Assembly (NCBI GenBank): GCA_027013145.1
Contig: JALUXX010000034.1
Coordinates: 1-56,078 of the forward strand
From: Gammaproteobacteria bacterium
Lineage (GTDB): Bacteria; Pseudomonadota; Gammaproteobacteria; 21-64-14
DNA length: 56,078 nucleotides
Reading direction: 5' to 3'
In this document: positions 1-9,010 of the stretch, piece by piece
Position numbering within the stretch: the stretch's first letter is position 1
How the letters are laid out: each line of letters opens with the position of its first letter
The notes under the pieces: model-generated
Told to the model about the DNA's origin: nothing
The model's input: the letters and a program-made list of their open reading frames with translations, nothing else
Database searches by the model: none
Made by a program: the position numbers and the translations under genes

Positions 1-1641
1 AGCCATTAGACCCCACTGCCGTCTGGCGGCGGGTGTGTGAACACCTGATGACCATGCTGACGGGGGTGAACTGGCTTCGGCCTCCGCCAAATCGCCTGGC
101 AGGGGCAGGGTAATACACGTTTTTAGGGTGAAGAACGGCTCGAACACCTGCTGCGCGGTCGCCGGGTCGAGCCCCGGGCCGGGGTCGCGCACCTCGACGT
201 ACGGTGCCCCCGAGTCGGGTTCGCGGCCGGCCGCGAGCGTGATGCGCGCGCGCGTCTGTCCGGCGTTGCCGTATTCGAGCGCGTTGTGCGCGAGGTTCCA
301 CAGGACCTGGTGCAGGTGCGTCGCGTCGACCGCGATCTGGAGGTCCGCGGGCGCGACCTCGACCCGCACCTGGTCCGGCTCGAGCCGGTGCGTGAGGGCG
401 AACTCGCGCGCGAACGCGGCCAGCCAGGCGCCGATCGCCAGCGGCTCGGCCCGCGCCGGCCTGCCCCGCGAGAGCTGCAGGACGTTCTCGACGATGGTGT
501 TCACGCGCCCGGCCTGCTCGCGGATGATCCGCGTGAGGCGTTCGTCCTCGGCCTGCAGCCGCGGGGACTCGGCGAGGAGCTGGGCGGCGTGGCTGACCGC
601 GCCCAGCGGGTTGCGGATCTCGTGGGCGATGCTCGCGGTCAGGCGCCCGAGCGAGGCGAGCTTCAACTGCTGCGCCCGGCGCGCCAGATCGGCGGTGTCG
701 TGGAGGAACACGAGGGTCCCGGTGCGTCCGCCGGGACCCAGCGGCGTGAAGCGCGGCTGGAGCAGGGCGCGGCCCGGACCGGCCGGGAACGGCTCGGGCG
801 CCCGTTCGGGCCGGCGCCGCCAGTCCTCCAGGGCTTGCGCGAGTCCCGCCGACGCCGCCGCGAGCGCGGTGCCCGGGCGCACCGCGCGGATCCCCAGCAG
901 GCGGCGTGCGGCCTCGTTCGCCAGCCGGATGCCCCCGGCGCGGTCGACCACGAGGACGCCCGCCTCCAGCTTGCGGATGATGGTCTCATTGAGCCGCTCG
1001 AGTCCGGCCAGCTCCGCCCCGCGCCGTGCCGCCAGGGCCTCGCTCTCGCGCACCCGGCGGGCCAGGAGATAGGCGATGACGGCGGTGGCGAAGTAGGCCG
1101 CGCCGAGGATACCCGCCTGCGTGAAGCTGCCGCTGTCCCCGCCCTGCACGGTGGCGACGGTCTGCTCGGCGAGCACCGCCAGTGCGGCCAGCGCCGCGAA
1201 CAGGATCGCCATCCGCCCGGGGATCAGGAGGCTGCCCCCGGCGATGGTGATGACCAGCAGCACGCCGAGGCTGCTCGCGGTGCCGCCGCTGGCGGCCATC
1301 AGCAGCGTGAGGGCCGCGATGTCGACGAGGAGCTGGGCATGCACCTGGACCGAAAACCGGGGCACGCGGAGCTGGTGGACGATCACGGCGGCGATCGCGA
1401 ACGCCAGGTAGGCGAGCGCGACGGTCTCGAAGAGTCCGGGATCCTGCGACCCGAGCACGGCCGGGGGCACGGGACCCGAGAAGAAGGCAACCGCGATCAG
1501 CCCGCTCAGGGCCAGGCGGTAGAGGTTGAAGTAGCGCAGCGGCTTCCAGGTCTGGGCCTCCGGGGCCTCCGGGGACTCTGGGGCCTCTCGGGGTTCCCGG
1601 ACGGCGGCGGCTGCCACGCTGGCGGACGTCGTATGGGCCAT
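1..1641 (-). CDS. pilS: PilS-like sensor histidine kinase, 3' end disrupted
   Basis: Starts at ATG 1641 with MAHTTSASVA. The N-terminal third has about six hydrophobic segments (residues ~40-195), then a PAS-like stretch with VLVVDRAGGIRLANE, then a HisKA domain with the phospho-acceptor at about H340 in SIAHEIRNPLGA. The ATPase domain shows the N box (NLAHNALEYG), G1 (DPGPGLD) and F box (FEPFFT). This order fits PilS of the PilS-PilR system controlling type IV pilin. The expected G2 box (GTGLGL type) is absent: after residue T505, at about position 127, the sequence becomes unrelated, and the frame stays open to the window edge. The ATP lid is therefore lost and the kinase is probably inactive or altered. 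Pseudogene status depends on what lies further left, where pilR would be expected. Confidence 0.75.
   Translation of the reverse strand, partial: MAHTTSASVAAAAVREPREAPESPEAPEAQTWKPLRYFNLYRLALSGLIAVAFFSGPVPPAVLGSQDPGLFETVALAYLAFAIAAVIVHQLRVPRFSVQVHAQLLVDIAALTLLMAASGGTASSLGVLLVITIAGGSLLIPGRMAILFAALAALAVLAEQTVATVQGGDSGSFTQAGILGAAYFATAVIAYLLARRVRESEALAARRGAELAGLERLNETIIRKLEAGVLVVDRAGGIRLANEAARRLLGIRAVRPGTALAAASAGLAQALEDWRRRPERAPEPFPAGPGRALLQPRFTPLGPGGRTGTLVFLHDTADLARRAQQLKLASLGRLTASIAHEIRNPLGAVSHAAQLLAESPRLQAEDERLTRIIREQAGRVNTIVENVLQLSRGRPARAEPLAIGAWLAAFAREFALTHRLEPDQVRVEVAPADLQIAVDATHLHQVLWNLAHNALEYGNAGQTRARITLAAGREPDSGAPYVEVRDPGPGLDPATAQQVFEPFFTLKTCITLPLPGDLAEAEASSPPSAWSSGVHTPAARRQWGLMA
3..113 (+). 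mobile_element. C-terminal fragment of a possible transposase at an IS-like end
   Basis: An open frame enters from the left edge of the window and stops with TAA at 111-113, giving 36 residues that end in RLAGAG. About 14 bases after the stop, the opposite strand resumes recognisable histidine-kinase sequence in mid-domain. A coding end placed so close to a junction inside another gene is what the right end of an insertion sequence looks like. I cannot assign an IS family from this fragment, and the terminal inverted repeat cannot be tested because the other end lies outside the window. The transposase identity is inference; what is seen is a short frame abutting a broken gene. Confidence 0.3.
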
Positions 1642-2018
1642 GAGGGTGGACCGGCTCCTGCAACGGGCCCCGCGGGCGCGCGCCGGCGCCGCGTTCGGGG
1701 GCTGCTCCCGCCCTTGCTATCGGACCGCGGCGCGAATCCTATAGGCGGGCGCGGCCGCCGGCCGGTCAGGGGCAGCGGCCCGTCGGGGTCGGAGTCGGCG
1801 GCCGAGGGGCAGGATAAGGGGTCGGAGTCGGCGTCCATCAGCCCAGCGCCGAACTCCCGCGTCCTCCTCCGGCCGCCGACTCCGACCCCTCATTCGCGGG
1901 TGGGGCCGGGGTCAGAGTCGGCGCCCATCGGCCACAACGGCGAACTCCCGCGTCCTCCTCCGGCCGCCGACTCTGACCCCTTAATCCTGACTCCGACCCC
2001 TTATCCTGCCCCTGCGGC
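1642..2018. repeat. Intergenic region with inverted REP-like repeats
   Basis: No gene seen. The core GGGGTCGGAGTCGG or its GGGGTCAGAGTCGG variant occurs three times forward (near 1786, 1819 and 1910), and its complement occurs three times (near 1879, 1971 and 1990). The outermost pair extends to a perfect 25-bp inverted repeat at 1805-1829 and 1989-2013. Inside it, a segment of about 40 bp beginning GAACTCCCGCGTCCTCCTCC is duplicated near 1850 and 1940. Short palindromic repeats of this kind occur as dispersed REP-like elements in gammaproteobacterial intergenic regions. They could form hairpins in transcripts running out of either flanking gene. Confidence 0.7.
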
Positions 2019-2261
2019 TCAGCCCCCCCGCCCGCGACTCGGCCCGGCGTCGCGGTGCGGCGGCGAGCAGTAGCGGTGCTCGCCGTCGGTCACCGCCTCG
2101 CGCTCGGGGACGAAGACCCCGCAGTGGTCGCAACGCACCATGCGTTGCTCGGGCAGCGCGCGGTGGCGGGGCGGGCCGCCCACCGGGCGCGCCGACCGGG
2201 CCCCGCGGACCAGGCGGTAGACGACGATCGCGAGGAGCGCGAGCAGCAGGAGGCGGAACAT
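2019..2261 (-). CDS. PP_0621-family small membrane-anchored zinc-binding-like protein
   Basis: 80 residues from ATG 2261. The first ~18 residues (MFRLLLLALLAIVVYRLV) form one hydrophobic segment. The remainder carries MVRCDHCGVFVP and then HRYCSPPHRD, a CxxC...C-H pattern able to bind a metal. This matches small PP_0621-type proteins often encoded beside pilS; the function is not known. The start at MFRLLL is preferred over an upstream in-frame methionine because the hydrophobic segment then sits at the N terminus. The gene lies on the same strand as the kinase, separated from it by the repeat-rich gap, and is divergent from sucC. Confidence 0.7.
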   Translation of the reverse strand: MFRLLLLALLAIVVYRLVRGARSARPVGGPPRHRALPEQRMVRCDHCGVFVPEREAVTDGEHRYCSPPHRDAGPSRGRGG

Positions 2262-2383
2262 GGGCCTAGTCTCCGCATGCGGGATCGGGTGCGCAAGACG
2301 CACCCTGCCCGCGCGGAGGCCGCTTTGCGCGCCGCCCCGGATTCCGACAGAATAGTGCCCCTTTTCCGCCCGGTTACGACCCC

Positions 2384-3559
2384 ATGCACCTCCACGAACA
2401 CCAGGGCAAGACGCTGCTCGCGCAGATCGGGTTCCCGGTGCCGCCGGGACGCGTGGCGCGCACGCCCGCGGAGGCCGCCGCCGCCGCCCGCGAGGTCGGG
2501 GGGGACGCCTGGCTGGTCAAGGCGCAGGTGCACTCCGGCGGGCGCGGCAAGGCGGGCGGCGTGCGCCGCGCGGCCGGTGTCGCCGAGGTCGAGGACGCGG
2601 CGCGCGCGCTGCTCGGCACGCGGCTGGTCACCGCCCAGAGTGCGGGGCGCGGGCTGCCGGTGGAGGCCGTGCTGGTCGAACGCCCGATGGAGACGGTGCG
2701 CGAACTCTATCTGGCGATGCTGGTGGACCGGCGCCGCGAGCGCGTCGCGGTCCTGGCGGCGGGCGCCGGCGGCATGGAGATCGAGGCGCTGGCCGCGTCG
2801 GACCCCGCCGCGGTCGCCTCCGTGGTCGTCGAACCGGTCGCGGGACTGATGCCCTACCAGTGCCGGCGACTCGCCTTCGGACTCGGACTGGACGCGCAGG
2901 CGGGCGCGGCGCTGGGGCGCCGTCTGCCCGCGCTCTATCGTTTGTTCGCCGAGCGCGACCTGGCGCTGCTGGAGATCAATCCCCTGGGGATCACGCCCGC
3001 GGGCGAGCCGGTGGCGCTGGACGTGAAGATCCAGGTCGACGACAACGCCCTCTACCGGCAGCCGGAACTCGCGGCGCTGGCGGACGCGGGCCAGGAGGAG
3101 GCGGCCGAGCGCGCCGCGCGCACCTTCGGGCTGAACTACATCCGCCTCGACGGCGACATCGGCTGCATGGTCAACGGGGCCGGTCTGGCCATGGGCACCA
3201 TGGACCTCATCAAGCTCCAGGGCGGCAAGCCGGCGAATTTCCTCGACGTCGGCGGGACCGCCACCCCGGAGCGGGTCGCCGAGGCCTTCAAGCTGATCCT
3301 GTCGGACCCCGGGGTCCGCGCCATCCTCGTCAACATCTTCGGCGGGATCGTGCGCTGCGACGTGATCGCCGAGGGGATCGTACGCGCGGTGCGCGAGGCG
3401 CGGGTGACCGTCCCCGTGGTGGTGCGGCTCGAGGGGACCCACGCCGAGCAGGGGCGCGAACGTCTGCAGGCGAGCGGACTCGATCTGATCACCGCCGCGG
3501 ACCTCACCGAGGCCGCGCGCAAGGCCGTGGCGGCCGCGGGCGGCGGGCCGGTGCGGTGA
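2384..3559 (+). CDS. sucC: Succinate-CoA ligase beta subunit
   Basis: 391 residues, close to the 388 of E. coli SucC. Starts [20 protein letters not shown], the family N terminus. It has the ATP-grasp fold: nucleotide-binding region around [12 protein letters not shown] (~residues 47-58), [19 protein letters not shown] with the metal-binding glutamate and asparagine, then [18 protein letters not shown] and the C-terminal CoA-ligase domain with [12 protein letters not shown]. With SucD it makes succinate, CoA and nucleoside triphosphate from succinyl-CoA in the cytoplasmic TCA cycle. The stop codon overlaps the sucD GTG start, so the subunits are translationally coupled. Confidence 0.96.
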   Translation: MHLHEHQGKTLLAQIGFPVPPGRVARTPAEAAAAAREVGGDAWLVKAQVHSGGRGKAGGVRRAAGVAEVEDAARALLGTRLVTAQSAGRGLPVEAVLVERPMETVRELYLAMLVDRRRERVAVLAAGAGGMEIEALAASDPAAVASVVVEPVAGLMPYQCRRLAFGLGLDAQAGAALGRRLPALYRLFAERDLALLEINPLGITPAGEPVALDVKIQVDDNALYRQPELAALADAGQEEAAERAARTFGLNYIRLDGDIGCMVNGAGLAMGTMDLIKLQGGKPANFLDVGGTATPERVAEAFKLILSDPGVRAILVNIFGGIVRCDVIAEGIVRAVREARVTVPVVVRLEGTHAEQGRERLQASGLDLITAADLTEAARKAVAAAGGGPVR

Positions 3560-4425
3560 TCCTGGTCGACGCACAGACGCGCGTCATCTGCCAGGGCTTC
3601 ACCGGGAAGCAGGGGACGTTCCACTCGCGCCAGGCGCTCGCCTACGGTACGCGCCTGGTGGGCGGCGTGACCCCGGGCAAGGGCGGGCAGACCCACCTCG
3701 ACCTGCCGGTCTTCGACACCGTGCACGAGGCGGTCGCCGCGACCGGGGCGCAGGCGACCATGATCTACGTGCCGGCCCCGTTCGCCGCCGACGCCATCCT
3801 CGAGGCGGCCGACGCCGGCATCGGCTTGATCGTGTGCATCACCGAGGGCATCCCGGTGCAGGACATGATCCGCGTGAAGGCGGCGCTGCGCGGCGCCGAC
3901 GTGCGCCTCGTGGGCCCGAACTGCCCGGGCGTCATCGCCCCCGGTGCGTGCAAGATCGGCATCATGCCCGGGGAGATCCACGCCGAGGGCGTGATCGGCA
4001 TCGTCTCGCGTTCCGGCACGCTGACCTACGAGGCGGTGAGCCAGACCACGCGCGCCGGGCTCGGACAGAGCACCTGCGTGGGCATCGGCGGCGACCCGGT
4101 CCACGGGCTCGGCTTCGTGGACTGCCTGGCGTTGTTCGAGCAGGACCGCCAGACCAAGGGGATCGTGCTCGTCGGCGAGATCGGCGGCAGCGACGAGGAG
4201 GACGCCGCCGAATACATCCGCGCCCACGTGCGCAAGCCGGTCGTCGCCTATGTCGCCGGCCTGACGGCCCCGCCGGGGCGGCGCATGGGGCACGCGGGCG
4301 CGGTCATCCGCGGCGGGCGCGGCACCGCGCGCGACAAGGTCGCCGCACTCCAGGACGCGGGCGTGACGATCGCCCACAGCCCGGACGAGATCGGCGCGCG
4401 CATGAAGTCCTTCTTCAGCGGCTGA
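3556..4425 (+). CDS. sucD: Succinate-CoA ligase alpha subunit
   Basis: 289 residues, exactly the E. coli length, when read from GTG 3556, which overlaps the sucC stop as GTGA. Starts [20 protein letters not shown], the CoA-binding Rossmann domain. The catalytic histidine that is phosphorylated is H246 in RMGHAGAVI, at the same number as in E. coli. The CoA-binding cysteine lies in VGPNCPG. Longer upstream readings of this frame only shadow sucC. The gene forms the heterotetrameric ligase with SucC and is followed 7 bases later by nadE, so the three are probably one operon. Confidence 0.96.
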   Translation: MILVDAQTRVICQGFTGKQGTFHSRQALAYGTRLVGGVTPGKGGQTHLDLPVFDTVHEAVAATGAQATMIYVPAPFAADAILEAADAGIGLIVCITEGIPVQDMIRVKAALRGADVRLVGPNCPGVIAPGACKIGIMPGEIHAEGVIGIVSRSGTLTYEAVSQTTRAGLGQSTCVGIGGDPVHGLGFVDCLALFEQDRQTKGIVLVGEIGGSDEEDAAEYIRAHVRKPVVAYVAGLTAPPGRRMGHAGAVIRGGRGTARDKVAALQDAGVTIAHSPDEIGARMKSFFSG

Positions 4426-4432
4426 TCCCGCC

Positions 4433-6076
4433 GTGGCCCGTCCGCTGCGCATCGCCCTCGCCCAGCTCGACTTCCTGGTCGGCGACCTCGACGGCAACGC
4501 CGCGCGCATCCGCGCCGCGGCGCTGGAGGCCCGCGACCGCCTGCAGGCGGATCTCGTCGTCTTCCCGGAGCTGGCGCTGAGCGGCTATCCGCCCGAGGAT
4601 CTGCTGCTGCGCGCCGATTTCCGCCGCGGCGTGCACGCCGCCCTCGACCGCCTGCGCGCGGACGTCACGGGCATCGACGTCCTGCTCGGCTACCCGCACG
4701 GCGAGGACGGGCGGGTCTTCAACGCCGCCGCGCTGCTGCGCGACGGGGCGGTAGCGGCGCGTTACTTCAAGCACCGGCTCCCCAACTACAGCGTCTTCGA
4801 CGAGAAGCGCTACTTCGCCGCCGGCACCGAGCCCTGCGTGGTGGACGTCGGCGGCGTCGCGGTGGGGGTTACGATCTGCGAGGACCTGTGGGCGCCGGGG
4901 CCCGCCGCGCAGGCCGCCGCCGCGGGCGCGCGTGTGCTGATCAACCTCAACGCCTCCCCCTACCACATGGACAAGGCGCGCGAGCGCGAGCGCGTCGCCG
5001 CCGCGCGCGTCGCCGAGACGGGGCTGTCCGTGGTCTACCTGAACCTCGTCGGCGGGCAGGACGAGCTCGTCTTCGACGGGCAGTCCTTCGTGCTCGATCG
5101 CGACGCGACGCTGCGCCTGCGCGCACCCGCCTTCGAGGAGGGTCTGCACCTGGTCGAGGTCGCGCGCGCAGAGGCCGCCCCGCGACCGGGTCCCTGCGTC
5201 CCGCTCCTCGACCCCGAACCCAGCGTGTACGCCGCGCTGGTGCGGGGCGTGCGCGACTACATCCGCAAGAACGGCTTCGAGGGCGCCGTGCTCGGGCTCT
5301 CCGGCGGTATCGACTCGGCCCTGTGCCTGGCGCTGGCGGCCGATGCGATCGGGCCCGGAAACGTCCAGGCGCTGCTGCTGCCGTCGCGCTACACCGCCGC
5401 GATGAGCCTGGAGGACGCCCGGGCGCAGGCGCGCGCCCTCGGCGTCGACGCGCGCGTGATCCCGATCGAGGCGCCGTTCAACGCCTTCCTCGACGCCCTG
5501 CGCGAGGTCTTCGCCGGGCGTCCCCCCGACGTGACCGAGGAGAACCTCCAGGCGCGCTGCCGCGGGGTGCTGCTGATGGCGGTATCCAACAAGACGCGCC
5601 GCATCCTTCTGACCACCGGCAACAAGAGCGAGATGTCGGTCGGCTATGCGACCCTCTACGGCGACATGGCCGGCGGCTTCGCGCCCATCAAGGACGTCCC
5701 CAAGACCCTGGTCTACCGCCTCGCCCGCTACCGCAACGGGCTCGGGGCGGTGATCCCGCAGCGGGTCTTCGAGCGCCCGCCCTCGGCGGAGCTGGCCCCC
5801 GACCAGAAGGACTCCGATCTCCTGCCGCCCTACGAGGTGCTCGACCCGATCCTCGAGCGCTACGTGGAGCTCGACCAGGGGATCGAGGAGATCGTCGCAG
5901 CGGGCTTCGACCCGGCGACCGTGCGCCGCGTGGCCGAACTGGTGGACCGCAACGAGTACAAGCGCCGCCAGGCCCCCCCGGGCGTGCGCATCTCGCGCCG
6001 CGCCTTCGGGCGCGACCGCCGCTACCCCATCACCTGCGGCCACCGTCACGCCGGCGGGCCGGGATCCGATCCCTGA
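4433..6076 (+). CDS. nadE: Glutamine-dependent NAD+ synthetase
   Basis: 547 residues from GTG 4433. The N-terminal nitrilase-type glutaminase domain (1-~245) has the Glu-Lys-Cys triad: FPELALSGYP, the lysine in YFKHRLPNY, and VTICEDLW. The C-terminal synthetase domain has the PP-loop LSGGIDSA near residues 289-296 and TGNKSEMSVGYATLYGDM. It amidates nicotinic acid adenine dinucleotide to NAD+, using ammonia channelled from glutamine. It begins 7 bases after sucD. NadA, the first-step enzyme of the same pathway, is encoded separately at 19955-21055. Confidence 0.95.
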   Translation: MARPLRIALAQLDFLVGDLDGNAARIRAAALEARDRLQADLVVFPELALSGYPPEDLLLRADFRRGVHAALDRLRADVTGIDVLLGYPHGEDGRVFNAAALLRDGAVAARYFKHRLPNYSVFDEKRYFAAGTEPCVVDVGGVAVGVTICEDLWAPGPAAQAAAAGARVLINLNASPYHMDKARERERVAAARVAETGLSVVYLNLVGGQDELVFDGQSFVLDRDATLRLRAPAFEEGLHLVEVARAEAAPRPGPCVPLLDPEPSVYAALVRGVRDYIRKNGFEGAVLGLSGGIDSALCLALAADAIGPGNVQALLLPSRYTAAMSLEDARAQARALGVDARVIPIEAPFNAFLDALREVFAGRPPDVTEENLQARCRGVLLMAVSNKTRRILLTTGNKSEMSVGYATLYGDMAGGFAPIKDVPKTLVYRLARYRNGLGAVIPQRVFERPPSAELAPDQKDSDLLPPYEVLDPILERYVELDQGIEEIVAAGFDPATVRRVAELVDRNEYKRRQAPPGVRISRRAFGRDRRYPITCGHRHAGGPGSDP

Positions 6077-6590
6077 TCCGCCCCCGGGTGCCGGCATCGG
6101 CATGTGGGGCACCGTAGGGTCGGGCTTGCCCGACCAACCGGCCGACGCCGTGGCTCGGCGCGAGGCGGTTCGGGTCGGCGTCGTCGGCGGGCCGAGGCCC
6201 GCCCTACCGGTGCCGGGATCGGCGTGGGGTGGGGTAGGGCCGGGCTTGCCCGGCCGGCGGCCTGGATCGGCGTGACGCGGTTCGGGTCGGCGTCGTCGGC
6301 GGGCCGAGGCCCGCCCTACCGGTGTCGGGATCGGCGTGGGGTGGGGTAGGGCCGGGCTTGCCCGGCCGGCGGCCTGGATCGGCGTGACGCGGTTCGGGTC
6401 GGCGTCGTCGGCGGGCCGAGGCCCGCCCTACCGGTGTCGGGATCGGCGTGGGGGTGGGGTAGGGCCGGGCTTGCCCGGCCTACCGGCCGATGCCGTGGAT
6501 CGGCGCGACATCGTTCGGATCATGCGTCGTCGGCGGGCCGAGGCCCGCCCTACAGGCCGACGCCGTCGGAGCGGTGCCGTGCCCGCCGGA
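6077..6590. repeat. Tandem 112-bp intergenic repeat
   Basis: No gene seen. A unit beginning GGTGCCGGGATCGGCGTGG (or GGTGTCGGG...) recurs at about 6209, 6321 and 6433, a period of 112 bp. A diverged copy precedes it from about 6086 and a partial one follows to about 6572. Each unit holds two palindromes, GGGCCGGGCTTGCCCGGCC and GGCGGGCCGAGGCCCGCC, and ends in CCCTACC. The same palindromes recur at 15018-15540, so this is a dispersed element that has expanded here. It lies between convergent nadE and the nitroreductase gene. Confidence 0.85.
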
Positions 6591-7112
6591 TCAGGGATGG
6601 ATGACGATCTCGTCGAGGCGGCGGCGGGGGGTGGGTTCGGGCAGCTCCGCGGGATAACCCAGGCTGAGGAGGGCCACCGGCGTGAGTTCGGGGCCGAGGC
6701 CGAGGGCGGCGCGCACCTGCGCCTCGTCGAAGCGTCCGACCCAGGTCGATCCCATGCCCGCGGCCACCACGGCGAGCTGGGCGTAGGCGGCCGCGATCGT
6801 GGCGTCCTGCAGGGCATAGAGCCGCTCGCCGCGTTCGCCGAACTCCTGCGCCGAGCGCCGCGCCTCGGCGCAGAAAACCAGGCAGATCGGCGCCTCGGAG
6901 ATGAACGCCTGGTCATCGGCGGCGGCGCGCAATGCATCGCGCCGGGACCGCTCGGCGGCGACGACGATCCGGTAGGCCTGCAGATCGCCGGCCGACGGGG
7001 CGCTGGCCGCCGTCTCGAGGATGGCGTGCAGCTTCTCCCGCTCCACCGGCATGTCGGTGTGGTAGCGGCGTACGGAGTGGCGATGTCTGACGGTCTCGAA
7101 GAAGTCCCACAT
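6591..7112 (-). CDS. Nitroreductase-family FMN oxidoreductase
   Basis: 173 residues from ATG 7112 (MWDFFETVRHRHSVRRY). The RHSVRRY motif near the N terminus and AASAPSAGDLQAYRIVV are the FMN-binding signatures. The C-terminal AALGLGPELTPVALLSLGYP is the second FMN-contact region. These small flavoproteins reduce nitro compounds, quinones or enones with NAD(P)H; the substrate cannot be inferred. The gene lies 47 bases downstream of bamD on the same strand and may be cotranscribed with it. Its 3' end faces the tandem repeat. Confidence 0.85.
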   Translation of the reverse strand: MWDFFETVRHRHSVRRYHTDMPVEREKLHAILETAASAPSAGDLQAYRIVVAAERSRRDALRAAADDQAFISEAPICLVFCAEARRSAQEFGERGERLYALQDATIAAAYAQLAVVAAGMGSTWVGRFDEAQVRAALGLGPELTPVALLSLGYPAELPEPTPRRRLDEIVIHP

Positions 7113-7159
7113 CGACTGATTCCTCCCGGCGTTGCGCCCGCCGCCTGCGGCGGCGTCCG

Positions 7160-7957
7160 TCAGCCGCCCGAGCCGGCCTCCAGGCGCACCAGGGCCGGGT
7201 CCTTGGGATAGTTGAGTTTCAACACCCGCAACGCGTCCTCGGCGGGGCCCTTGAGGCCGAGACGCCGATAACCCTCGACGATCACCGCCAGTGCGCGCGG
7301 GGTCGCCGGGGTCTGCTGGTAGTGATCGACGACGTACTTGGCGCGGTCGATCGCCGCCACGTAGGCGCCGCGCTTCATGTAGAAATCCGCGATGTAGAGG
7401 TCGTACTTGGCGAGGCTGTCGCGCAGATAGATCATCCGCGCGCGTGCGTCCGGGACGTAGCGGCTGTCCGGGAAACGGCGGACCAGCTCGGCGAAGTAGC
7501 GGAACGCCTGGCGCTCCGGCTCCGGGTCCCGCTTCCAGCGTTTCATCCCGAAGACGCGTTGGATGAGGCCGCGCCCGCGCTGATATTCGGCCAAGCCCAT
7601 GAGGTAGTAGGCGTAGTCCACGTTCGGGTTGCGCGGGTACATTCTGACGAAGCGCTGGGCCTCCGAGACCGCGGAATCCGGCTCGTCCTGCTTGTAGTAG
7701 GCATAGGCGATCTCGAGCTGGGCCTGTTGCGCGTAGCGCCCGAAGGGGAAGCGGCCCTCGAGCTTCTCGAAGTAGCCGATGGCGGTCTGATAGTTTCCGG
7801 CGTTGAGCTGCTTCATCGCCTCGGCGTAGAGCTTTTCGACCGGCCACGCCTTGGTCTTGTCGGCCGATTTTCCGAACAGCGCGCAGCCGCCGAGGGCCAG
7901 CGTCAGGCAGGCCGCCACCAGGATGAAGGCGCCGCGGTACGGCCGCGTTCCGGACAT
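7160..7957 (-). CDS. bamD: Outer-membrane assembly lipoprotein BamD
   Basis: 265 residues. The signal peptide ends in the lipobox LALGGC (Cys ~25), followed by TPR-like helices: WPVEKLYAEAMKQLNAGNYQ, YFEKLEGRFPFG, AYYKQDEPDSAVSEAQRFVR, NVDYAYYLMGLA, DPEPERQAFRYFAELVRRFP and YVPDARARM. This is the BamD/ComL pattern, including the FPFG and YYLMGL signatures. It is anchored in the inner leaflet of the outer membrane and works with BamA in beta-barrel insertion. It is divergent from rluD with a gap of under 100 bases, the arrangement usual in gammaproteobacteria. Confidence 0.95.
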   Translation of the reverse strand: MSGTRPYRGAFILVAACLTLALGGCALFGKSADKTKAWPVEKLYAEAMKQLNAGNYQTAIGYFEKLEGRFPFGRYAQQAQLEIAYAYYKQDEPDSAVSEAQRFVRMYPRNPNVDYAYYLMGLAEYQRGRGLIQRVFGMKRWKRDPEPERQAFRYFAELVRRFPDSRYVPDARARMIYLRDSLAKYDLYIADFYMKRGAYVAAIDRAKYVVDHYQQTPATPRALAVIVEGYRRLGLKGPAEDALRVLKLNYPKDPALVRLEAGSGG

Positions 7958-8035
7958 GTTCGGGATGCTCTCGCGCAACGGGGGAAATTGCGGCACAGTA
8001 TACCCCAAGCCCGCGGCCGCGCGGGCGCGGCCGCC

Positions 8036-9010
8036 ATGTACCCATCCGCCCCCCTCACCGCCGAGATCCCCCCCGCCTGCGCCGGCCGGCGCCTCGATCA
8101 GGTCCTGGCCGAGCTGTTCCCGTGCTACTCGCGCAGCCGCATCCAGCAATGGATCCGCAGCGGCGAGGTGAGCGTCGACGGGCGTGCCTGGCGTGCGCGC
8201 GACCGCCTGGCGGGCGGCGAGCGCGTCGTCCTGCGCGTCGTCGCGCCGGCCCCGGCCGAGCCGTGCCGGGCGCAGCCGATCGGCCTGTCCGTCGTGTACG
8301 AAGATGCGGCCCTGCTGGTGGTGGACAAGCCGGCGGGGTTGGTCGTGCACCCGGCGCCGGGGCACCGCGAGGGGACTCTGGTGAACGCCCTCCTGCATCA
8401 CGACCCGGCGCTCGCGGGCCTGCCGCGCGCCGGGCTGGTGCATCGCCTGGACAAGGACACCTCCGGCCTGCTCGTGGTCGCGCGCACGCTCGCCGCGCAC
8501 AAGGCCCTGGTCGACCAGCTCCAGGCGCGCACGATGGAGCGCGAGTACGAGGCGCTCGTCCACGGGGTGATGACGGGAGGGGGGACCGTCGATGAACCGC
8601 TCGGGCGCCACCCGGTCGAGCGCAAACGCATCGCGGTGGTCCCGGGCGGGCGCCGCGCCGTCACCCATTATCGCGTGTGCGAGCGCTTCCGCGCGCACAC
8701 CCGGGTTCGCGTGCGTCTCGAGACCGGGCGCACGCACCAGATCCGCGTCCATATGGCCTGGCGGCGCCATCCGATCGTCGGCGACCCGGTCTACGGCGGG
8801 CGCTTCCGCGTGCCGGCGGCGGCGGGGGAGGAACTGCTCGCCGCGCTGCGCGCCCTGCGGCGCCAGGCCCTGCACGCGCGGCGTCTGGCCTTGCGTCACC
8901 CCGATACCGGTGTCGTGATGGAGTGGCGCTCGTCGCTGCCGCCGGACCTCGAGGGACTCGTCGCGCTGCTGCGGGCCGATGCCGCCGCGCACGCGGAGCG
9001 GGCGCGGTGA
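8036..9010 (+). CDS. rluD: 23S rRNA pseudouridine(1911/1915/1917) synthase
   Basis: 324 residues from ATG 8036. An N-terminal S4 RNA-binding domain (RLDQVLAELFPCYSRSRIQQ, SGEVSVDG) is followed by the RluA-type catalytic domain. The catalytic aspartate is D139 in HRLDKDTSGLLVVA, the same number as in E. coli RluD, with RTHQIRVHMAW and HPIVGDPVYGG further on. It converts three uridines in helix 69 of 23S rRNA to pseudouridine. The stop overlaps the GTG start of pgeF. Divergent bamD and downstream pgeF are the usual neighbours. Confidence 0.94.
   Translation: MYPSAPLTAEIPPACAGRRLDQVLAELFPCYSRSRIQQWIRSGEVSVDGRAWRARDRLAGGERVVLRVVAPAPAEPCRAQPIGLSVVYEDAALLVVDKPAGLVVHPAPGHREGTLVNALLHHDPALAGLPRAGLVHRLDKDTSGLLVVARTLAAHKALVDQLQARTMEREYEALVHGVMTGGGTVDEPLGRHPVERKRIAVVPGGRRAVTHYRVCERFRAHTRVRVRLETGRTHQIRVHMAWRRHPIVGDPVYGGRFRVPAAAGEELLAALRALRRQALHARRLALRHPDTGVVMEWRSSLPPDLEGLVALLRADAAAHAERAR

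Noticed and set aside
6086-6572. Regular spaced repeats as a CRISPR array
   Set aside because: The 112-bp units are contiguous and nearly identical throughout, with no variable spacers, and no cas genes are in the window.
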